Shown here: positions 34,398 to 44,114 of the stretch, piece after piece
Layout: the number at the start of each line of letters is the position of its first letter
Numbering within the stretch: the first letter of the stretch is position 1
Origin: Opitutia bacterium Tous-C8FEB
GTDB lineage: Bacteria; Verrucomicrobiota; Verrucomicrobiia; Opitutales; Opitutaceae
Reading direction: 5' to 3'
DNA length: 45,312 nt
Assembly: GCA_002304435.1 (NCBI GenBank)
Contig: NEUZ01000005.1
Location: 1-45,312, forward strand
Program-made: the position numbers and the translations under genes
Notes under the pieces: model-generated
The model's database searches: none
What the model saw: the letters and a program-made list of their open reading frames with translations, nothing else
What the model was told of the DNA's origin: nothing

Positions 34398-34604
34398 TCA
34401 GGCAGCCTTCGGCGCCTGGGCCTTCTTCTGGTTGAGGATGGTCTCGAGGCGGGCGATGTCCTTGCGGAGGGCGCGCAGCTCGTGGGTCTTCTCGACTTGG
34501 CCGGTCTGCTTGCGCAGGCGGAGCTGGAGCAGCTGGCCGCGGATGTCGCGGAGCTTGGTCGAGATCTCGGCGGGCGCGAGTTCGCGGATTTCCTTGGAAG
34601 TCAT
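34398..34604 (-). CDS. rpmC: 50S ribosomal protein L29
   Basis: L29 sits at the exit-tunnel rim where nascent-chain factors dock. The 68-residue helical protein starts [36 protein letters not shown] and ends [18 protein letters not shown]. The ATG at 34604 is used; the track start at 34703 overlaps rplP. Order rplP-rpmC-rpsQ is standard. Confidence 0.96.
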   Translation of the reverse strand: MTSKEIRELAPAEISTKLRDIRGQLLQLRLRKQTGQVEKTHELRALRKDIARLETILNQKKAQAPKAA

Positions 34605-34626
34605 AACGGCGGAACGGGTTGGGGGC

Positions 34627-35049
<423 letters not shown>

Positions 35050-35085
35050 AGGAGAATTCTCCGGTTAAGTGGTTGGGCGGACGGC

Positions 35086-35718
35086 TCAGGAGTTGTCGGA
35101 CTCCTGCTTGCAGATCCAGCACTTGACGCCGATCTTGCCATAGACGGTGAGGGCCTCGGCGAAGCCGTAATCGATGTTCTCGCGGAGGGTATGCAGGGGC
35201 ACGCGGCCCTTGCGCTGCCACTCCCGGCGGGCAATATCCGCCCCACCGAGGCGGCCCGAGCACTGGATCCGGATGCCCTCGGCGCCCAAGGCCATCGCCA
35301 TCTCCACGGCCTTCTTCATCGCGCGGCGGAAGGCGATGCGGCGCTCCAGCTGCAGAGCCACGTTCTCGGCCACCAGCGCGGCTTCGATCTCGGGCTTCTT
35401 GACCTCCTGGATGTCCAGCAGGATCTCCTTGCCCGTCAGCTTGGCCAGCTCCTCCTTGATCTTCTCGATCTCCTGACCCTTGCGGCCGATGACGATGCCA
35501 GGCCGGGCGGTGTAGATCTTAACCCGCACCCGGTTCGAGGCGCGTTCAATGAAGATGCGCGGCACGGAAGCCTGCTTCAGCTTCTCCATCAGCTTGGAGC
35601 GGATCAGTTGATCCTCGGCCAGCAACCGGCCGAAATCCTTCTTGCCCGCGTACCAGCGGGACTGCCAGTTGCGGCGGACGGCGAGGCGAAAACCAACGGG
35701 ATTTGTCTTTTGGCCCAT
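35086..35718 (-). CDS. rpsC: 30S ribosomal protein S3
   Basis: S3 forms the mRNA entry site and has helicase activity with S4 and S5. The 210-residue product starts [29 protein letters not shown]. The KH domain GXXG is [11 protein letters not shown], and the C-terminal domain reads [31 protein letters not shown]. It ends in an unusual [11 protein letters not shown], with two Cys residues. Gap of 12 bases after rplV. Confidence 0.97.
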   Translation of the reverse strand: MGQKTNPVGFRLAVRRNWQSRWYAGKKDFGRLLAEDQLIRSKLMEKLKQASVPRIFIERASNRVRVKIYTARPGIVIGRKGQEIEKIKEELAKLTGKEILLDIQEVKKPEIEAALVAENVALQLERRIAFRRAMKKAVEMAMALGAEGIRIQCSGRLGGADIARREWQRKGRVPLHTLRENIDYGFAEALTVYGKIGVKCWICKQESDNS

Positions 35719-35730
35719 GGGAAAAGGGTA

Positions 35731-36075
35731 TTAGGCGTTGTCGGTGCCGTCCGAGAGGATGATGCGGATGTGGGACATCTTCTTGCGCCGGGGCATCGCG
35801 GTGCCGCGCGCCCCCGCCTTGAAGCGCTTCAGCACGGGACCGTTCTCGATCACGGCGCTGCGCACGGTCAGACTGTCGGCGGAAAGATTCCGGTTGTTCT
35901 CGGCGTTCGCGATCGCGCTCTTGAGCGTCTTCGCGATCAGGCGCGCGGACTTGCGCGGCACGAGACTCAGGAACTCGACCGCCTCCGTGGCCGGACGGCC
36001 TTGGATGGTGCGGGCGACTTCGCGCATCTTTTTGGGCGACATGCGCGCGTAGCGAGTAAGGGCTTGAACTTCCAT
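35731..36075 (-). CDS. rplV: 50S ribosomal protein L22
   Basis: L22 lines the peptide tunnel with an extended hairpin. The 114-residue product starts MEVQALTRYARMSPKKMREVARTIQG, and the hairpin and tip region read GPVLKRFKAGARGTAMPRRKKMSHIRIILSD. It is separated from rpsS by an inserted exported protein and a 77-base gap with hairpins, which is unusual because rpsS and rplV are normally adjacent. Confidence 0.97.
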   Translation of the reverse strand: MEVQALTRYARMSPKKMREVARTIQGRPATEAVEFLSLVPRKSARLIAKTLKSAIANAENNRNLSADSLTVRSAVIENGPVLKRFKAGARGTAMPRRKKMSHIRIILSDGTDNA

Positions 36076-36090
36076 GGTAGCTTGAGGATT

Positions 36091-36126
36091 CCGGCGGAGC
36101 CGCCGGCGATAACGGCGCGAGGCGCC
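36091..36126 (-). other. Two short GC-rich hairpins upstream of rplV
   Basis: Two stem-loops lie in tandem in the 77-base gap between the inserted gene and rplV: ccggcgg-ag-ccgccgg (36091-36106) and ggcgc-gag-gcgcc (36114-36126). They may be processing or attenuation elements. No T-tract follows them on the minus strand. Confidence 0.35.
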
Positions 36127-36152
36127 TTACCCTTTGGTTGGTCGGATCTAGG

Positions 36153-36470
36153 TTAGGATTTAAGGAGCTTTAGGAGGGCGACGTCCCCGGGGCGGACCGC
36201 TTGGTCCCCCGCCAGACGGGTGATGAGGGCGGCACTGACCGCGGGGCGCAGCGCGACGAGGATGACCTCGCCGATCTCGCGCCCATCGCGGACCAAGCGG
36301 CAGAGCATTCCCTGCCGCAGGCCACCCTCGAACCCGGCATCGAGGACCACGAGGTCCGCGACGCTCCCCGCCTCCACCGCCAGCACGGTGCCAGCACGGG
36401 GTGCCGCCGCGGCCGCGTGAGCCGCGACCGGGAGCAGACCCGCCAGGAAGAGAGGAAGCAGACGACGCAT
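36153..36470 (-). CDS. Small exported protein inserted in the S10 operon, FlgT-C-like domain
   Basis: A 105-residue protein with a clean signal peptide (RLLPLFLAGLLPVAAHAAAA) followed by one small beta domain: GTVLAVEAGSVADLVVLDAG, then GLRQGMLCRLVRDGREIGEVILVALRPAVSAALIT and a final AVRPGDVALLK. The pattern (value-at-GxxxGM, x-Asp-Gly-x-x-Ile-Gly-Glu, GD near the end) resembles the FlgT C-terminal-type or SH3-like domains found in envelope proteins. It sits 7 bases after rpsS and 77 before rplV, within a ribosomal operon that otherwise has no exported protein except SecY. Function unknown; the tight link to rpsS suggests growth-rate-linked expression. Confidence 0.78.
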   Translation of the reverse strand: MRRLLPLFLAGLLPVAAHAAAAAPRAGTVLAVEAGSVADLVVLDAGFEGGLRQGMLCRLVRDGREIGEVILVALRPAVSAALITRLAGDQAVRPGDVALLKLLKS

Positions 36471-36477
36471 CGCGGGA

Positions 36478-36753
36478 TTAGATTTCCTTGCGGGTCATTC
36501 CGCCGTGCGACTTGAACACGCGAGTCGGGGCGAACTCCCCGAGCTTGTGCCCGACCATATTCTCGGTGACGTACACCGCGACGAAGGCCTTGCCGTTGTG
36601 CACGCTGAACGTTTGACCGACGAAGTCGGGGGTGATGGTCGACCGGCGGGACCAGGTCTGGATCGGCTTCTTATTACCGGCCTTGACCGCCTTCTCGATC
36701 TTCTCGAGCAGGTGGTAGTCGACAAAGAAGCCCTTCTTGATGGAACGTGCCAT
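36478..36753 (-). CDS. rpsS: 30S ribosomal protein S19
   Basis: S19 lies in the small-subunit head beside S13 and contacts the A-site finger. The 91-residue product shows [19 protein letters not shown], then [47 protein letters not shown]. Gap of 18 bases after rplB. It is followed after 7 bases by the exported-protein gene instead of rplV. Confidence 0.98.
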   Translation of the reverse strand: MARSIKKGFFVDYHLLEKIEKAVKAGNKKPIQTWSRRSTITPDFVGQTFSVHNGKAFVAVYVTENMVGHKLGEFAPTRVFKSHGGMTRKEI

Positions 36754-36771
36754 GGTGCGAGGGGGGCTGGA

Positions 36772-37641
36772 TTACTTCTGACCGCGCGGCTTGCGGCCGT
36801 TGTGGTGGACGATGATCTGGGCGTTCGACGGCTTGGAGCGGCGCCGGGTCGGGAAACCCTTCGCCAGCTGGCCCCAGGGGGAAACCAGCTGCTGACGGCC
36901 GCCACCGCCCTTGGACTTGCCTTGGCCACCACCGTTGGGGTGATCGACCGGATTCATCGCCATACCGCGGACCGTCGGGCGGATGCCGAGCCAGCGGGAG
37001 CGGCCAGCCTTGCCGAGGGACTGCTGGTTATGGTCGCCGTTGCCCACCTCGCCAATCGTGGCGCGGCACTTGGCGTTAACGTAGCGGAGCTCGCCCGAGG
37101 GCATCTTGAGCGTCGCCTGCCCGTCCTCGATCGCCACCAGCTCCAAGCTGGCCCCAGCGCTGCGGGCGATCTGCGCGCCGCGACCCGGCACGAGCTCGAC
37201 GCAATGCAGGCGCGTCGACGGCGGGATGATCGCGAGGGGGAAATTGTTGCCGACCGTGTAGTCGTTGGTCGTGGCCTTGTTGGAGGTGATGATCGTGTCG
37301 CCAACCTTGAGCCCCTTCGGAGCCAAAATGTAGGCCTTCACGCCATCGTTATAGGAGATCAGGGCGAGGTTGGCCGAGCGGTTCGGATCGTACTCGAGGG
37401 CCTGGACCCGGGCCGGCTGGTCGAGCCGGGAACGCTTGAAGTCAACGATCCGGTACAGCTGCTTGTGACCGCCGCCGCGATGGCGGGAGGTCACGCGCCC
37501 GTAGACGTTACGGCCGCCGGACTTGTGCTTTGACTCGGTGAGGCCGCGCTCGGGGCGCTTGCGGGAGAGCTGGCCCGAGGTCTTATTCAGGGCCGTGAAG
37601 CGGCCGGCGGGCGTCAGCGGACGAAAGGAATGGATAGGCAT
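36772..37641 (-). CDS. rplB: 50S ribosomal protein L2
   Basis: L2 supports subunit joining and the peptidyl-transferase centre. The 289-residue product contains SGGRNVYGRVTSRHRGGGHKQLYRIVDF and the universally conserved C-terminal RGMAMNPVDHPNGGGQGKSKGG, which carries the key His. A little longer than E. coli L2 (273). Gap of 28 bases after rplW. Confidence 0.98.
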   Translation of the reverse strand: MPIHSFRPLTPAGRFTALNKTSGQLSRKRPERGLTESKHKSGGRNVYGRVTSRHRGGGHKQLYRIVDFKRSRLDQPARVQALEYDPNRSANLALISYNDGVKAYILAPKGLKVGDTIITSNKATTNDYTVGNNFPLAIIPPSTRLHCVELVPGRGAQIARSAGASLELVAIEDGQATLKMPSGELRYVNAKCRATIGEVGNGDHNQQSLGKAGRSRWLGIRPTVRGMAMNPVDHPNGGGQGKSKGGGGRQQLVSPWGQLAKGFPTRRRSKPSNAQIIVHHNGRKPRGQK

Positions 37642-37669
37642 GGGGGGATCTCCAGAGGAGGGCGCGGGC

Positions 37670-37951
37670 TCAGACCAATTCGATCTTGTCGCCGGCCTTG
37701 AGGGTCACGATCGCCTTCTTGTAGTCGGAACCGACGCTGGGCCGGCCCTGGCGGCTGCGCTTGTTCTTGCCGCGGTAGTTCTGGGTGTTCACCCGGCGCA
37801 CGGTGACCTTAAAGGTCTCCTCCACCGCGACCGCGATCTGGTCCTTGGTGGCGTGACCGTACACCTCGAACGTATACTGGCCCAGCTTCGAGGAGAGCTG
37901 GTTCGACTTCTCCGTGAGGCGGACGAGTTTGAGGATCTTGTCGGCTTGCAT
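37670..37951 (-). CDS. rplW: 50S ribosomal protein L23
   Basis: L23 at the tunnel exit is the docking point for trigger factor and SRP. The 93-residue product starts MQADKILKLVRLTEKSNQLSSKLGQYTFEV and contains VRRVNTQNYRGKNKRSRQGRPSVGSDYKKAIVTL. The ATG at 37951 overlaps the rplD stop by one base (TAATG); the track start at 38395 is a shadow inside rplD. Confidence 0.96.
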   Translation of the reverse strand: MQADKILKLVRLTEKSNQLSSKLGQYTFEVYGHATKDQIAVAVEETFKVTVRRVNTQNYRGKNKRSRQGRPSVGSDYKKAIVTLKAGDKIELV

Positions 37952-38586
37952 TAGTTCTTTCCTCCATTGGCGCGGGCCAGGATCGCCTCGAGCGCCTTCG
38001 TGCTGACGATGATCTTCGCGTACTGGGCGAGATCCAGGGTGTTGAGCTGGGCCGCGTCTTGGAGCGACACGCGCTCCAGATTGCGCGAGGCGCGGGAGGT
38101 CACCGCGTCGAAACCGGCATCCACGAGCAGCACCCGGCCCTTGGGGGCGATGCGGGTGACGACCTCGTTCATCGCCTTGGTCTTGGCGACGCCGGCTTGG
38201 AAGGCCTCGATGACCGCGAGTTCGCCCGCGGTGCAGCGGTCGAAGAGCGCGCGGCTGAAGGCGAGTCGACGGACGCGTGCGTTCACCTTCTTGGAATAGT
38301 CGCGGGGCTTGGGGCCGAAGACGACGCCACCGCCAACCCACAGCGGGGAGCGGATGGAGCCGGCGCGGGCGCGCCCGGTGCCCTTCTGGCGCCACGGCTT
38401 CTTGCCGCCACCGCGGACCTCGCCCCGGGTCTTGGTCGAGTGCGTGCCTTGGCGGTTATTCGCGTTGATCGCGACGATGACCTCCTTGACCGCCTGGAGG
38501 CCCTTATCGCCCTCAAAGGTCGGCACGGTCGCGAAATCGCGCTCGCTGCTGGTCTTGCCGTCGGAACTAAAGACTACGAGTTTCAT
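37951..38586 (-). CDS. rplD: 50S ribosomal protein L4
   Basis: L4 narrows the peptide tunnel; in E. coli it also represses the S10 operon. The 211-residue product has the tunnel loop THSTKTRGEVRGGGKKPWRQKGTGRARAGSIRSPLWVGGGVVFGP. Gap of 14 bases after rplC, 1-base overlap with rplW. Normal length. Confidence 0.97.
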   Translation of the reverse strand: MKLVVFSSDGKTSSERDFATVPTFEGDKGLQAVKEVIVAINANNRQGTHSTKTRGEVRGGGKKPWRQKGTGRARAGSIRSPLWVGGGVVFGPKPRDYSKKVNARVRRLAFSRALFDRCTAGELAVIEAFQAGVAKTKAMNEVVTRIAPKGRVLLVDAGFDAVTSRASRNLERVSLQDAAQLNTLDLAQYAKIIVSTKALEAILARANGGKN

Positions 38587-38600
38587 CTCAGGGTTCTCCT

Positions 38601-39320
38601 TTACTTCTTGGCTGCAGCCTTGGCTTCCTTGGCCGGCTTCGCGTCCTTCGCGGGAGCCGGGGCGGCCGCCGGAGCGACCACCGCGCGCTGGCCCTTGATG
38701 GCCGAACGCACCAACACGTCGTCGCCATTGGCGCCTGGAATGGCGCCCTTCACGAGGATCAGATTACGCTCGGCGATCACCCGCACCACGCGCAGGTTCT
38801 GCACCGTACGGCGCTCCGAGCCCATATGACCGGGCATCGCCTGGTTCTTCCACGAACGGCCGGGCGTCTGGCGCATACCGATCGAGCCAATGCGGCGGTG
38901 GAACATCGAACCGTGGGTGGCCGGACCACCGGCTACCCGCCAGCGCTTGACCACGCCTTGGAAGCCCTTGCCCTTGGTCACGCCGATCACGTCGACCAGC
39001 TGGCCCTCCGTGAAGGCCGCGGCGGTGACGACGTCACCCACCTTCAGCTTGGCTTCCGCGTCGAGGCGGACTTCGGCCAGCACCCGGGGGGCGGCGTCCA
39101 GCCCGGCCTGCTTCGCGTGGCCGAGCTCGCCAGCGGAGCTGTTCTTTTCCTTCTGACGGGCGAACCCGAGCTGCACGGCGTGGTAGCCATCGCGGGCGGC
39201 GGTCTTGACTTGGACCACGGCGCAGGGGCCGGCCTCGACCACGGTGACCGGCACGAGCACATTCTGTGCGTCGTAAACCTGGGTCATCCCGAGTTTCTTA
39301 CCTAGAATTTCGGAGATCAT
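38601..39320 (-). CDS. rplC: 50S ribosomal protein L3 with Lys/Ala tail
   Basis: L3 binds near the 3' end of 23S rRNA and helps start assembly. The 239-residue product begins MISEILGKKLGMTQVYD, with VIGVTKGKGFQGVVKRWRVAGGPATHGSMFHRRIGSIG and PGHMGSERRTVQNLRVVRV. From about residue 213 there is an added Ala/Pro/Lys tail. It starts 153 bases after rpsJ, an unusually long gap for this pair. Confidence 0.97.
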   Translation of the reverse strand: MISEILGKKLGMTQVYDAQNVLVPVTVVEAGPCAVVQVKTAARDGYHAVQLGFARQKEKNSSAGELGHAKQAGLDAAPRVLAEVRLDAEAKLKVGDVVTAAAFTEGQLVDVIGVTKGKGFQGVVKRWRVAGGPATHGSMFHRRIGSIGMRQTPGRSWKNQAMPGHMGSERRTVQNLRVVRVIAERNLILVKGAIPGANGDDVLVRSAIKGQRAVVAPAAAPAPAKDAKPAKEAKAAAKK

Positions 39321-39381
39321 TGGGCTAAGCGGTAGGTGGATTAGGTTCCGTTGGACGGACCTACTTTAGCGGGGCCGGGAG

Positions 39382-39397
39382 GTTCCCCGGGGGGAAC
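39382..39397 (-). other. Short stem-loop in the 153-base rpsJ-rplC gap
   Basis: Arms gttcccc and ggggaac form a 7-bp inverted repeat with a 2-base centre in the leader of rplC. The rest of this gap shows no open reading frame of ribosomal type and no convincing promoter hexamers. The gap could hold an L4-type leader or a processing site; the evidence is only structural. Confidence 0.35.
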
Positions 39398-39473
39398 ATC
39401 GGCGTCTGCTAACTGTAGAGAGACGAATCCGGGCGGAGGGAAAAAGCAGGGTGGAGGGTGAAGGCCGGGCGGC

Positions 39474-39782
39474 TCAGACGTTGATGGTGATGTCCACGCC
39501 CGACGGAAGGTTGAGCTTCTTGAGCTCGTCCACCGTCTGCGCCGTCGGCTCGATGATATCGATGAGCCGCTTGTGCGTGCGAGTCTCGAACTGCTCCATC
39601 GACTTCTTGTCGACGTGCGGGGAGCGGTTGACCGAGAGCTTCTCGATGCGCGTGGGCAGCGGGATCGGGCCGGAAACCCGGGCGCCCGACCGCTTGGCCG
39701 TCTCGACGATGTCCTGGGCCGACTGGTCGATGACGCGATAGTCGAAACCCTGGAGTTTGATGCGGATGCGCTGGCCTTTCAT
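39474..39782 (-). CDS. rpsJ: 30S ribosomal protein S10
   Basis: S10 of the small-subunit head, also the NusE partner of NusB in antitermination. The 102-residue product starts [44 protein letters not shown] and contains [23 protein letters not shown]. It follows fusA directly (20 bases) with no tuf gene between them. Confidence 0.98.
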   Translation of the reverse strand: MKGQRIRIKLQGFDYRVIDQSAQDIVETAKRSGARVSGPIPLPTRIEKLSVNRSPHVDKKSMEQFETRTHKRLIDIIEPTAQTVDELKKLNLPSGVDITINV

Positions 39783-39802
39783 GGCGGAAGAGGGACTGGG
39801 GG

Positions 39803-41992
39803 TTACGTGCGGGCGGGAGCCCGGACGGACGACTCGACGATCTTGGTGAGGAGGGAACCGGGCACCTGCTCGAAGTGCGACGGCGTGATGGAAGCCGAGG
39901 CACGACCCTTGGAGAGCGAGCGGATGTCGGTGACGTAGCCGAAGAGCGTTTCCAAGGGAACGTGCGCGTTGATGATGCAGGCGCCCGCCTTGTTCTCCAT
40001 CCCTTGGATCTGACCGCGGCGGCGATTGATGTCACCCATCAGGTCGCCTTGGTACTCCTCGGGGGTGGTCACCTCGACGCCCATAATCGGCTCCAGCAGA
40101 ATCGGGTTCGCCTTCTTCATCGCGTCCTTGAGGGCGAAGATGCCCGCCATCTTGAACGCGAGTTCGGAGGAATCAACCTCGTGGAAGGAGCCGTCGGTGA
40201 TGCGGACGATGATGTCGACCACGGGATAACCCGCGACCACGCCATTGTTGGCACCCTCGAGGATGCCGTCCGTCGCCGGCTTGATGAACTCCTTGGGAAT
40301 CGTGCCACCGACGACCTCGTTGACGACCTCAACGCCCTTGCCCTTTTGATTGGGCTCCAGCTTGACGATCACGTGGCCGTACTGGCCCTTGCCACCCGAC
40401 TGGCGGATGAACTTGCCCTCGCCGTCCGCGGCGCGGACCACGGTCTCGCGGTACGCGATCTGCGGCTTCCCGGCGGTCGCCTCGACCTTGAACTCACGCT
40501 TCATCCGGTCACGGATGATGTCGAGGTGCAGCTCGCCCATCCCCGCCAGAATGATCTGGCCGGTGTCCGGATCGGTCTTCACGCGCAGCGTCGGGTCCTC
40601 GGCCACCAAGCGCTGGAGGGCCGTACCCATCTTCTCTTGGTCGCCCTTCGAGTTCGGCTCGATGGACATCGAGATCACGGGCTCGGGGAAGGACGGCGGC
40701 TCCAAGCGAATGTCGAGGTCCTCGTCCGCGAAGGTATCACCCGTGATGACATCCTTCACGCCCACCACCGCGCAGATGTCGCCGGCGTAGGCCACGTCGA
40801 TTTCTTCGCGTTCGATCGCCCGCATCAGCACGAGGCGGGACACGCGCTCGGACCGGCGGGTGCGGGGATTGTACACGGTCATCCCCTTGCGGAGCTGGCC
40901 GGTGTAGACCCGGAAAAACACGAGCTTGCCGACGAACGGATCGGTCCAGAGCTTGAACGCTAGGCCCGCCATCTTGCCCTTGTCGTCCACCACGGCCTCC
41001 ACCTCGGTGCCATCCGAGTTCACGCCCTTCATCGGGGGAACATCGATCGGGCTGGGGAGATAATTGACGACGCAGTCGAGCAGGCGCTGCACGCCCTTCT
41101 TCTTGAAGGCAGAACCGGGGACCACGCCGGTGAACTGAAGGGAAATGGTGGCTTTGCGGATGCCCAGCATCAGCTCATCCACCGTCACTTCTTCACCGCT
41201 CAGGTACTTTTCGGCGATCACATCGTCGAAATCAGAGACGGCCTCGATCAGCTTATCGCGGTACTCCTTCGCCTGGGCGCGGTAGGCCTCGGGCACCTCC
41301 GAAGTGATCGGGTTCATCCCGAGCGGATCGGTGGTGTCGTCGAAGACGTAGGCGATATTCTGGACGAGATCGACGAGGCCGGAGAAGTTCTCCTCCTTGC
41401 CGATGGGAATGAACAGCGGGTGGGCGTTGGCCTTCAGCTTCTCGCGCATCTCGCTAATCGCGCGGAAAAAGTCGGCGCCAGTGCGGTCCATCTTGTTGAT
41501 GAACGCGATCCGGGGAACCTTGTACTTGTTGGCCTGCCGCCAGACCGTCTCGGACTGGGGCTGGACGCCAGCGACCGCACAGAAGACGGCGACGGCACCG
41601 TCGAGCACGCGCAGGGAGCGCTCCACCTCAGCGGTGAAGTCCACGTGTCCCGGGGTGTCGATAATGTTGATCCGCTGCTTAATCCCCTTCCACGGGCCGC
41701 AGGAGGCATTCCAGGCGCAGGAAATGGCGGCGGCGGTGATCGTGATCCCGCGCTCGCGCTCCTGCTCCATCCAATCGGTCACCGTCGAGCCCTCGTGGAC
41801 CTCACCCATCTTGTGGACGGCGCCCGAGTAAAACAGGATGCGCTCGGTGGTCGTCGTCTTCCCGGCGTCGATATGAGCCGCGATGCCGATGTTCCGGGTC
41901 CACTCCAGCGGGAACGGGCGGTCCTTGGCGTTGACCGGGGAGATCTTCGCCTTGTCGGTGACGATGGTGATGACGGGGGCGGCGGAAGCCAT
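39803..41992 (-). CDS. fusA: Elongation factor G
   Basis: GTPase that drives translocation of tRNA and mRNA. The 729-residue product has the P-loop AHIDAGKT at about 39-46, the switch region [12 protein letters not shown]3 DTPGH, and G4 NKMD. Later blocks such as [10 protein letters not shown] and the domain [14 protein letters not shown] are clear. There is an N-terminal extension of roughly 24 residues over E. coli EF-G. It lies between rpsG (19 bases) and rpsJ (20 bases); the usual tuf is missing. Confidence 0.98.
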   Translation of the reverse strand: MASAAPVITIVTDKAKISPVNAKDRPFPLEWTRNIGIAAHIDAGKTTTTERILFYSGAVHKMGEVHEGSTVTDWMEQERERGITITAAAISCAWNASCGPWKGIKQRINIIDTPGHVDFTAEVERSLRVLDGAVAVFCAVAGVQPQSETVWRQANKYKVPRIAFINKMDRTGADFFRAISEMREKLKANAHPLFIPIGKEENFSGLVDLVQNIAYVFDDTTDPLGMNPITSEVPEAYRAQAKEYRDKLIEAVSDFDDVIAEKYLSGEEVTVDELMLGIRKATISLQFTGVVPGSAFKKKGVQRLLDCVVNYLPSPIDVPPMKGVNSDGTEVEAVVDDKGKMAGLAFKLWTDPFVGKLVFFRVYTGQLRKGMTVYNPRTRRSERVSRLVLMRAIEREEIDVAYAGDICAVVGVKDVITGDTFADEDLDIRLEPPSFPEPVISMSIEPNSKGDQEKMGTALQRLVAEDPTLRVKTDPDTGQIILAGMGELHLDIIRDRMKREFKVEATAGKPQIAYRETVVRAADGEGKFIRQSGGKGQYGHVIVKLEPNQKGKGVEVVNEVVGGTIPKEFIKPATDGILEGANNGVVAGYPVVDIIVRITDGSFHEVDSSELAFKMAGIFALKDAMKKANPILLEPIMGVEVTTPEEYQGDLMGDINRRRGQIQGMENKAGACIINAHVPLETLFGYVTDIRSLSKGRASASITPSHFEQVPGSLLTKIVESSVRAPART

Positions 41993-42011
41993 GGTCGGGT
42001 ACGGCGAGAGG

Positions 42012-42485
42012 TTACCAGCGCAGGTGGGCGAAGGCGCGGTTCGCCTGGGCCATCTTGTGCGTGTCTTCCTTCTTCTTCACCACGGAGCCCGTGTTGTTGT
42101 AGGCGTCGACAATCTCGGCCGCGAGGGCATCGCGCATCGGGATGCCCTTGCGGGCGCCAGCGGCGGCGACGATCCAGCGGAGGGCGAGCGACTCCTGGCG
42201 CTCAAAGGAAATCTCGATCGGCACCTGGTAGGTGGCGCCACCGACGCGGCGGCTCTTCACCTCAAGGCGAGGACGGGCGTTCTCGAGCGCGCCCAGCAGG
42301 AGGTCGACCGGGTCGCCCTTCTGCAGCTTCTCGGAGACCTTCTCAAAGGCTCCATAAACGATGCGCTGGGCAATGTTCTTCTTGCCCCCCTTCATAATCA
42401 CATTGACGAGGTGCGCGACCAGGGGGCTCTGGTAGCGGAGATCGGGCTGAACCTGACGCTTCTCTGCGCGGTGACGGCGGGACAT
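42012..42485 (-). CDS. rpsG: 30S ribosomal protein S7
   Basis: S7 nucleates head assembly and lies at the E site. The 157-residue product starts [48 protein letters not shown] and contains [28 protein letters not shown]. Gap of 27 bases after rpsL, normal for the str operon. Confidence 0.98.
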   Translation of the reverse strand: MSRRHRAEKRQVQPDLRYQSPLVAHLVNVIMKGGKKNIAQRIVYGAFEKVSEKLQKGDPVDLLLGALENARPRLEVKSRRVGGATYQVPIEISFERQESLALRWIVAAAGARKGIPMRDALAAEIVDAYNNTGSVVKKKEDTHKMAQANRAFAHLRW

Positions 42486-42512
42486 GGCGGGAGTGGCGGG
42501 GGACGGAAGGGA

Positions 42513-42893
42513 TTACTTGGCGGCCTTCGGGCGCTTAACGCCGTACTTGGAGCGGGAACGGCGGCGCTTCTCGACGCCGGTGGCGTCGAGGGTGCCGCGG
42601 ACAATGTGGTAACGGACGCCGGGAAGATCCTTCACGCGGCCGCCGCGGACGAGCACGATCGAGTGCTCCTGCAAGTTGTGGCCCTCGTCCGGGATGTAGG
42701 AGATCACTTCGTTGCCGTTCGTGAGGCGGACCTTGGCGACCTTACGGATGGCCGAATTCGGCTTCTTCGGGGTGCGGGTCATCACCTGGACGCAAACGCC
42801 GCGGCGGAAGGGGTTGCCCGCCAGGGCCGGGGACTTCGACTTGGAGGTCACCTGGCGGCGGCCTTTGCGCACGAGTTGGTTGATGGTCGGCAT
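42513..42893 (-). CDS. rpsL: 30S ribosomal protein S12
   Basis: S12 forms part of the decoding centre and is the classic streptomycin-resistance site. The 126-residue product starts [34 protein letters not shown] and keeps the wild-type residues TPKKPNSA and [11 protein letters not shown] at the two resistance loops. It is the first gene of the superoperon; its leader holds a hairpin and its promoter must lie in the 210-base gap to the exosortase gene. Confidence 0.98.
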   Translation of the reverse strand: MPTINQLVRKGRRQVTSKSKSPALAGNPFRRGVCVQVMTRTPKKPNSAIRKVAKVRLTNGNEVISYIPDEGHNLQEHSIVLVRGGRVKDLPGVRYHIVRGTLDATGVEKRRRSRSKYGVKRPKAAK

Positions 42894-42944
42894 ACGCGGA
42901 GGGAATTCTTACGAGGGAAAAGGGACGAAAAGAGGAAAACGCTA

Positions 42945-42963
42945 CCGGCGGCGAAACCGCCGG
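42945..42963 (-). other. Stem-loop in the rpsL leader
   Basis: A perfect 7-bp stem, ccggcgg/ccgccgg, with loop cgaaa lies 51 bases before the rpsL start. On the minus strand it is followed by TAGCGTTTTCCTCTTTTCG, moderately T-rich, so it may be a weak attenuator at the head of the superoperon. No other structure is clear in this 210-base gap; a TAAAAT at 43057-43062 could be a -10 for the exosortase gene but lacks a good -35. Confidence 0.4.
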
Positions 42964-43103
42964 CAAGCACAATCTGGATCAAACTGCGGGAAATGGCGTC
43001 CGTGGTCGGACGACGGAACGGATCAGCGCATCGACCCGCGTCCCGCCGGACAAGCGTAAAATCGCGCTCGCTTCCCGGAAGAAGCCGGTTTCCCTCCGCC
43101 CGA

Positions 43104-44114
43104 ATGCGCGCCGGCTGGATGAAACTCCGCTCCGACCTTCCGGGTTCCCTCGGGCTCGCCCTGCTGCTCGCCGGTGGCTTTATGCTCTTCACCGCCTGGG
43201 ACCAGTCTCACTGGTGGCGCGTGAAGCAGGACTACTCCTTCGGCTGGCTCGTCCCGCTCTTTGTCGCTTTTGTGGTGCACGACCGCTGGCCCCGCATCCG
43301 CGCCGCCGCGGCTGCCTGCGCCGCGCCGGACAGCCCCCGCGCCGCCGGTTGGCAGGGATGGTTCCTCGCCACCGTCACCGGCGCCGCCCTGCTGCTAGGC
43401 GCGGCGTTTTTCCTGCTCGGCTCCTTCTATCGGGCCGGCGCCGGCACCTCCCAACCGGGCACGCTCGCCATCACCCTCGGGATGGCCGGGATCACCGCCG
43501 CCCTGCTGGTGCTCAACGCCCCGGCCAGCCCCGCCCCCACCCGGGCCGGCCTCACCACGGACGCCCGCCTGCGCCTCGCCAGCCTCTTCCTCTTCCCCGT
43601 GCTGATCTGGCTCGTCTCCGCTCCGATGGTCTCGGCCGTAGAATCCCAGCTCAACCTGCTCCTGCTCCGGCGCGTGGTCGCCGTGGTGGCGTTCGTCTTC
43701 GACGCGCTCGGCCTGCCCATTGAGCAGCGCGGCAACGTGCTCGCCCTGCCCCCGGTCAACGGTCAGCCCAACCTGGTCGGCGTCGAGGATGCCTGCTCCG
43801 GCATCCGCTCCCTCACCGCCTGCCTCTTCGCGGGTTCGTTCCTCTCCGCGGTCTTCGTCCAGCAGGCCTGGAAGAAGGTCGCGCTCGTCGTGGCCGCCCT
43901 GCTACTAGCCTTCGTGACCAACCTCGGCCGCAGCCTCTTCCTCACCGCTTGGGCCTACCGCTACGGCCACGCTGCGATCGAGGGCACGGTGCACGACGTC
44001 GCCGGCTACGCGGTCCTCGGCGGCACCGTCCTCGGCCTGCTCGGGCTCCTCCCGCTGCTCAACCTCCGGCTGCTGCGCGCGGGGCGCCCGCCCCCGGCCG
44101 CCCCGCGCCCGTGA
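43104..44114 (+). CDS. Exosortase/archaeosortase family protein
   Basis: Integral-membrane transpeptidase-like enzyme that processes proteins carrying a PEP-CTERM-type tail, usually with exopolysaccharide production. The 336-residue product has about eight hydrophobic helices and the family's invariant set: Cys231 in EDACSGIRSL, Arg276 in NLGRSLFLT and His297 in VHDVAGYAVL. The ATG at 43104 is used; 43119 (MKLRSDLP) is equally possible, and neither has a clear ribosome binding site. The track start at 41883 runs through the str operon and is a shadow. Its stop overlaps the start of the Kdo-transferase gene (GTGA). It is probably of the verrucomicrobial exosortase type, but no tagged target protein is visible in the window. 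Confidence 0.9.
   Translation: MRAGWMKLRSDLPGSLGLALLLAGGFMLFTAWDQSHWWRVKQDYSFGWLVPLFVAFVVHDRWPRIRAAAAACAAPDSPRAAGWQGWFLATVTGAALLLGAAFFLLGSFYRAGAGTSQPGTLAITLGMAGITAALLVLNAPASPAPTRAGLTTDARLRLASLFLFPVLIWLVSAPMVSAVESQLNLLLLRRVVAVVAFVFDALGLPIEQRGNVLALPPVNGQPNLVGVEDACSGIRSLTACLFAGSFLSAVFVQQAWKKVALVVAALLLAFVTNLGRSLFLTAWAYRYGHAAIEGTVHDVAGYAVLGGTVLGLLGLLPLLNLRLLRAGRPPPAAPRP

Noticed and set aside
37952-38395. N-terminal extension of the rplW ORF
   Set aside because: It lies in another frame of rplD; L23 homology begins at the ATG ending at 37951.
43034-43062. Possible exosortase promoter with TAAAAT at 43057-43062
   Set aside because: The -10 is good but no acceptable -35 lies at 16-18 bases; too weak to list as a feature.
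41883-43103. Plus-strand N-terminal extension of the exosortase ORF
   Set aside because: It runs antisense through fusA, rpsG and rpsL; exosortase homology begins only near 43104.
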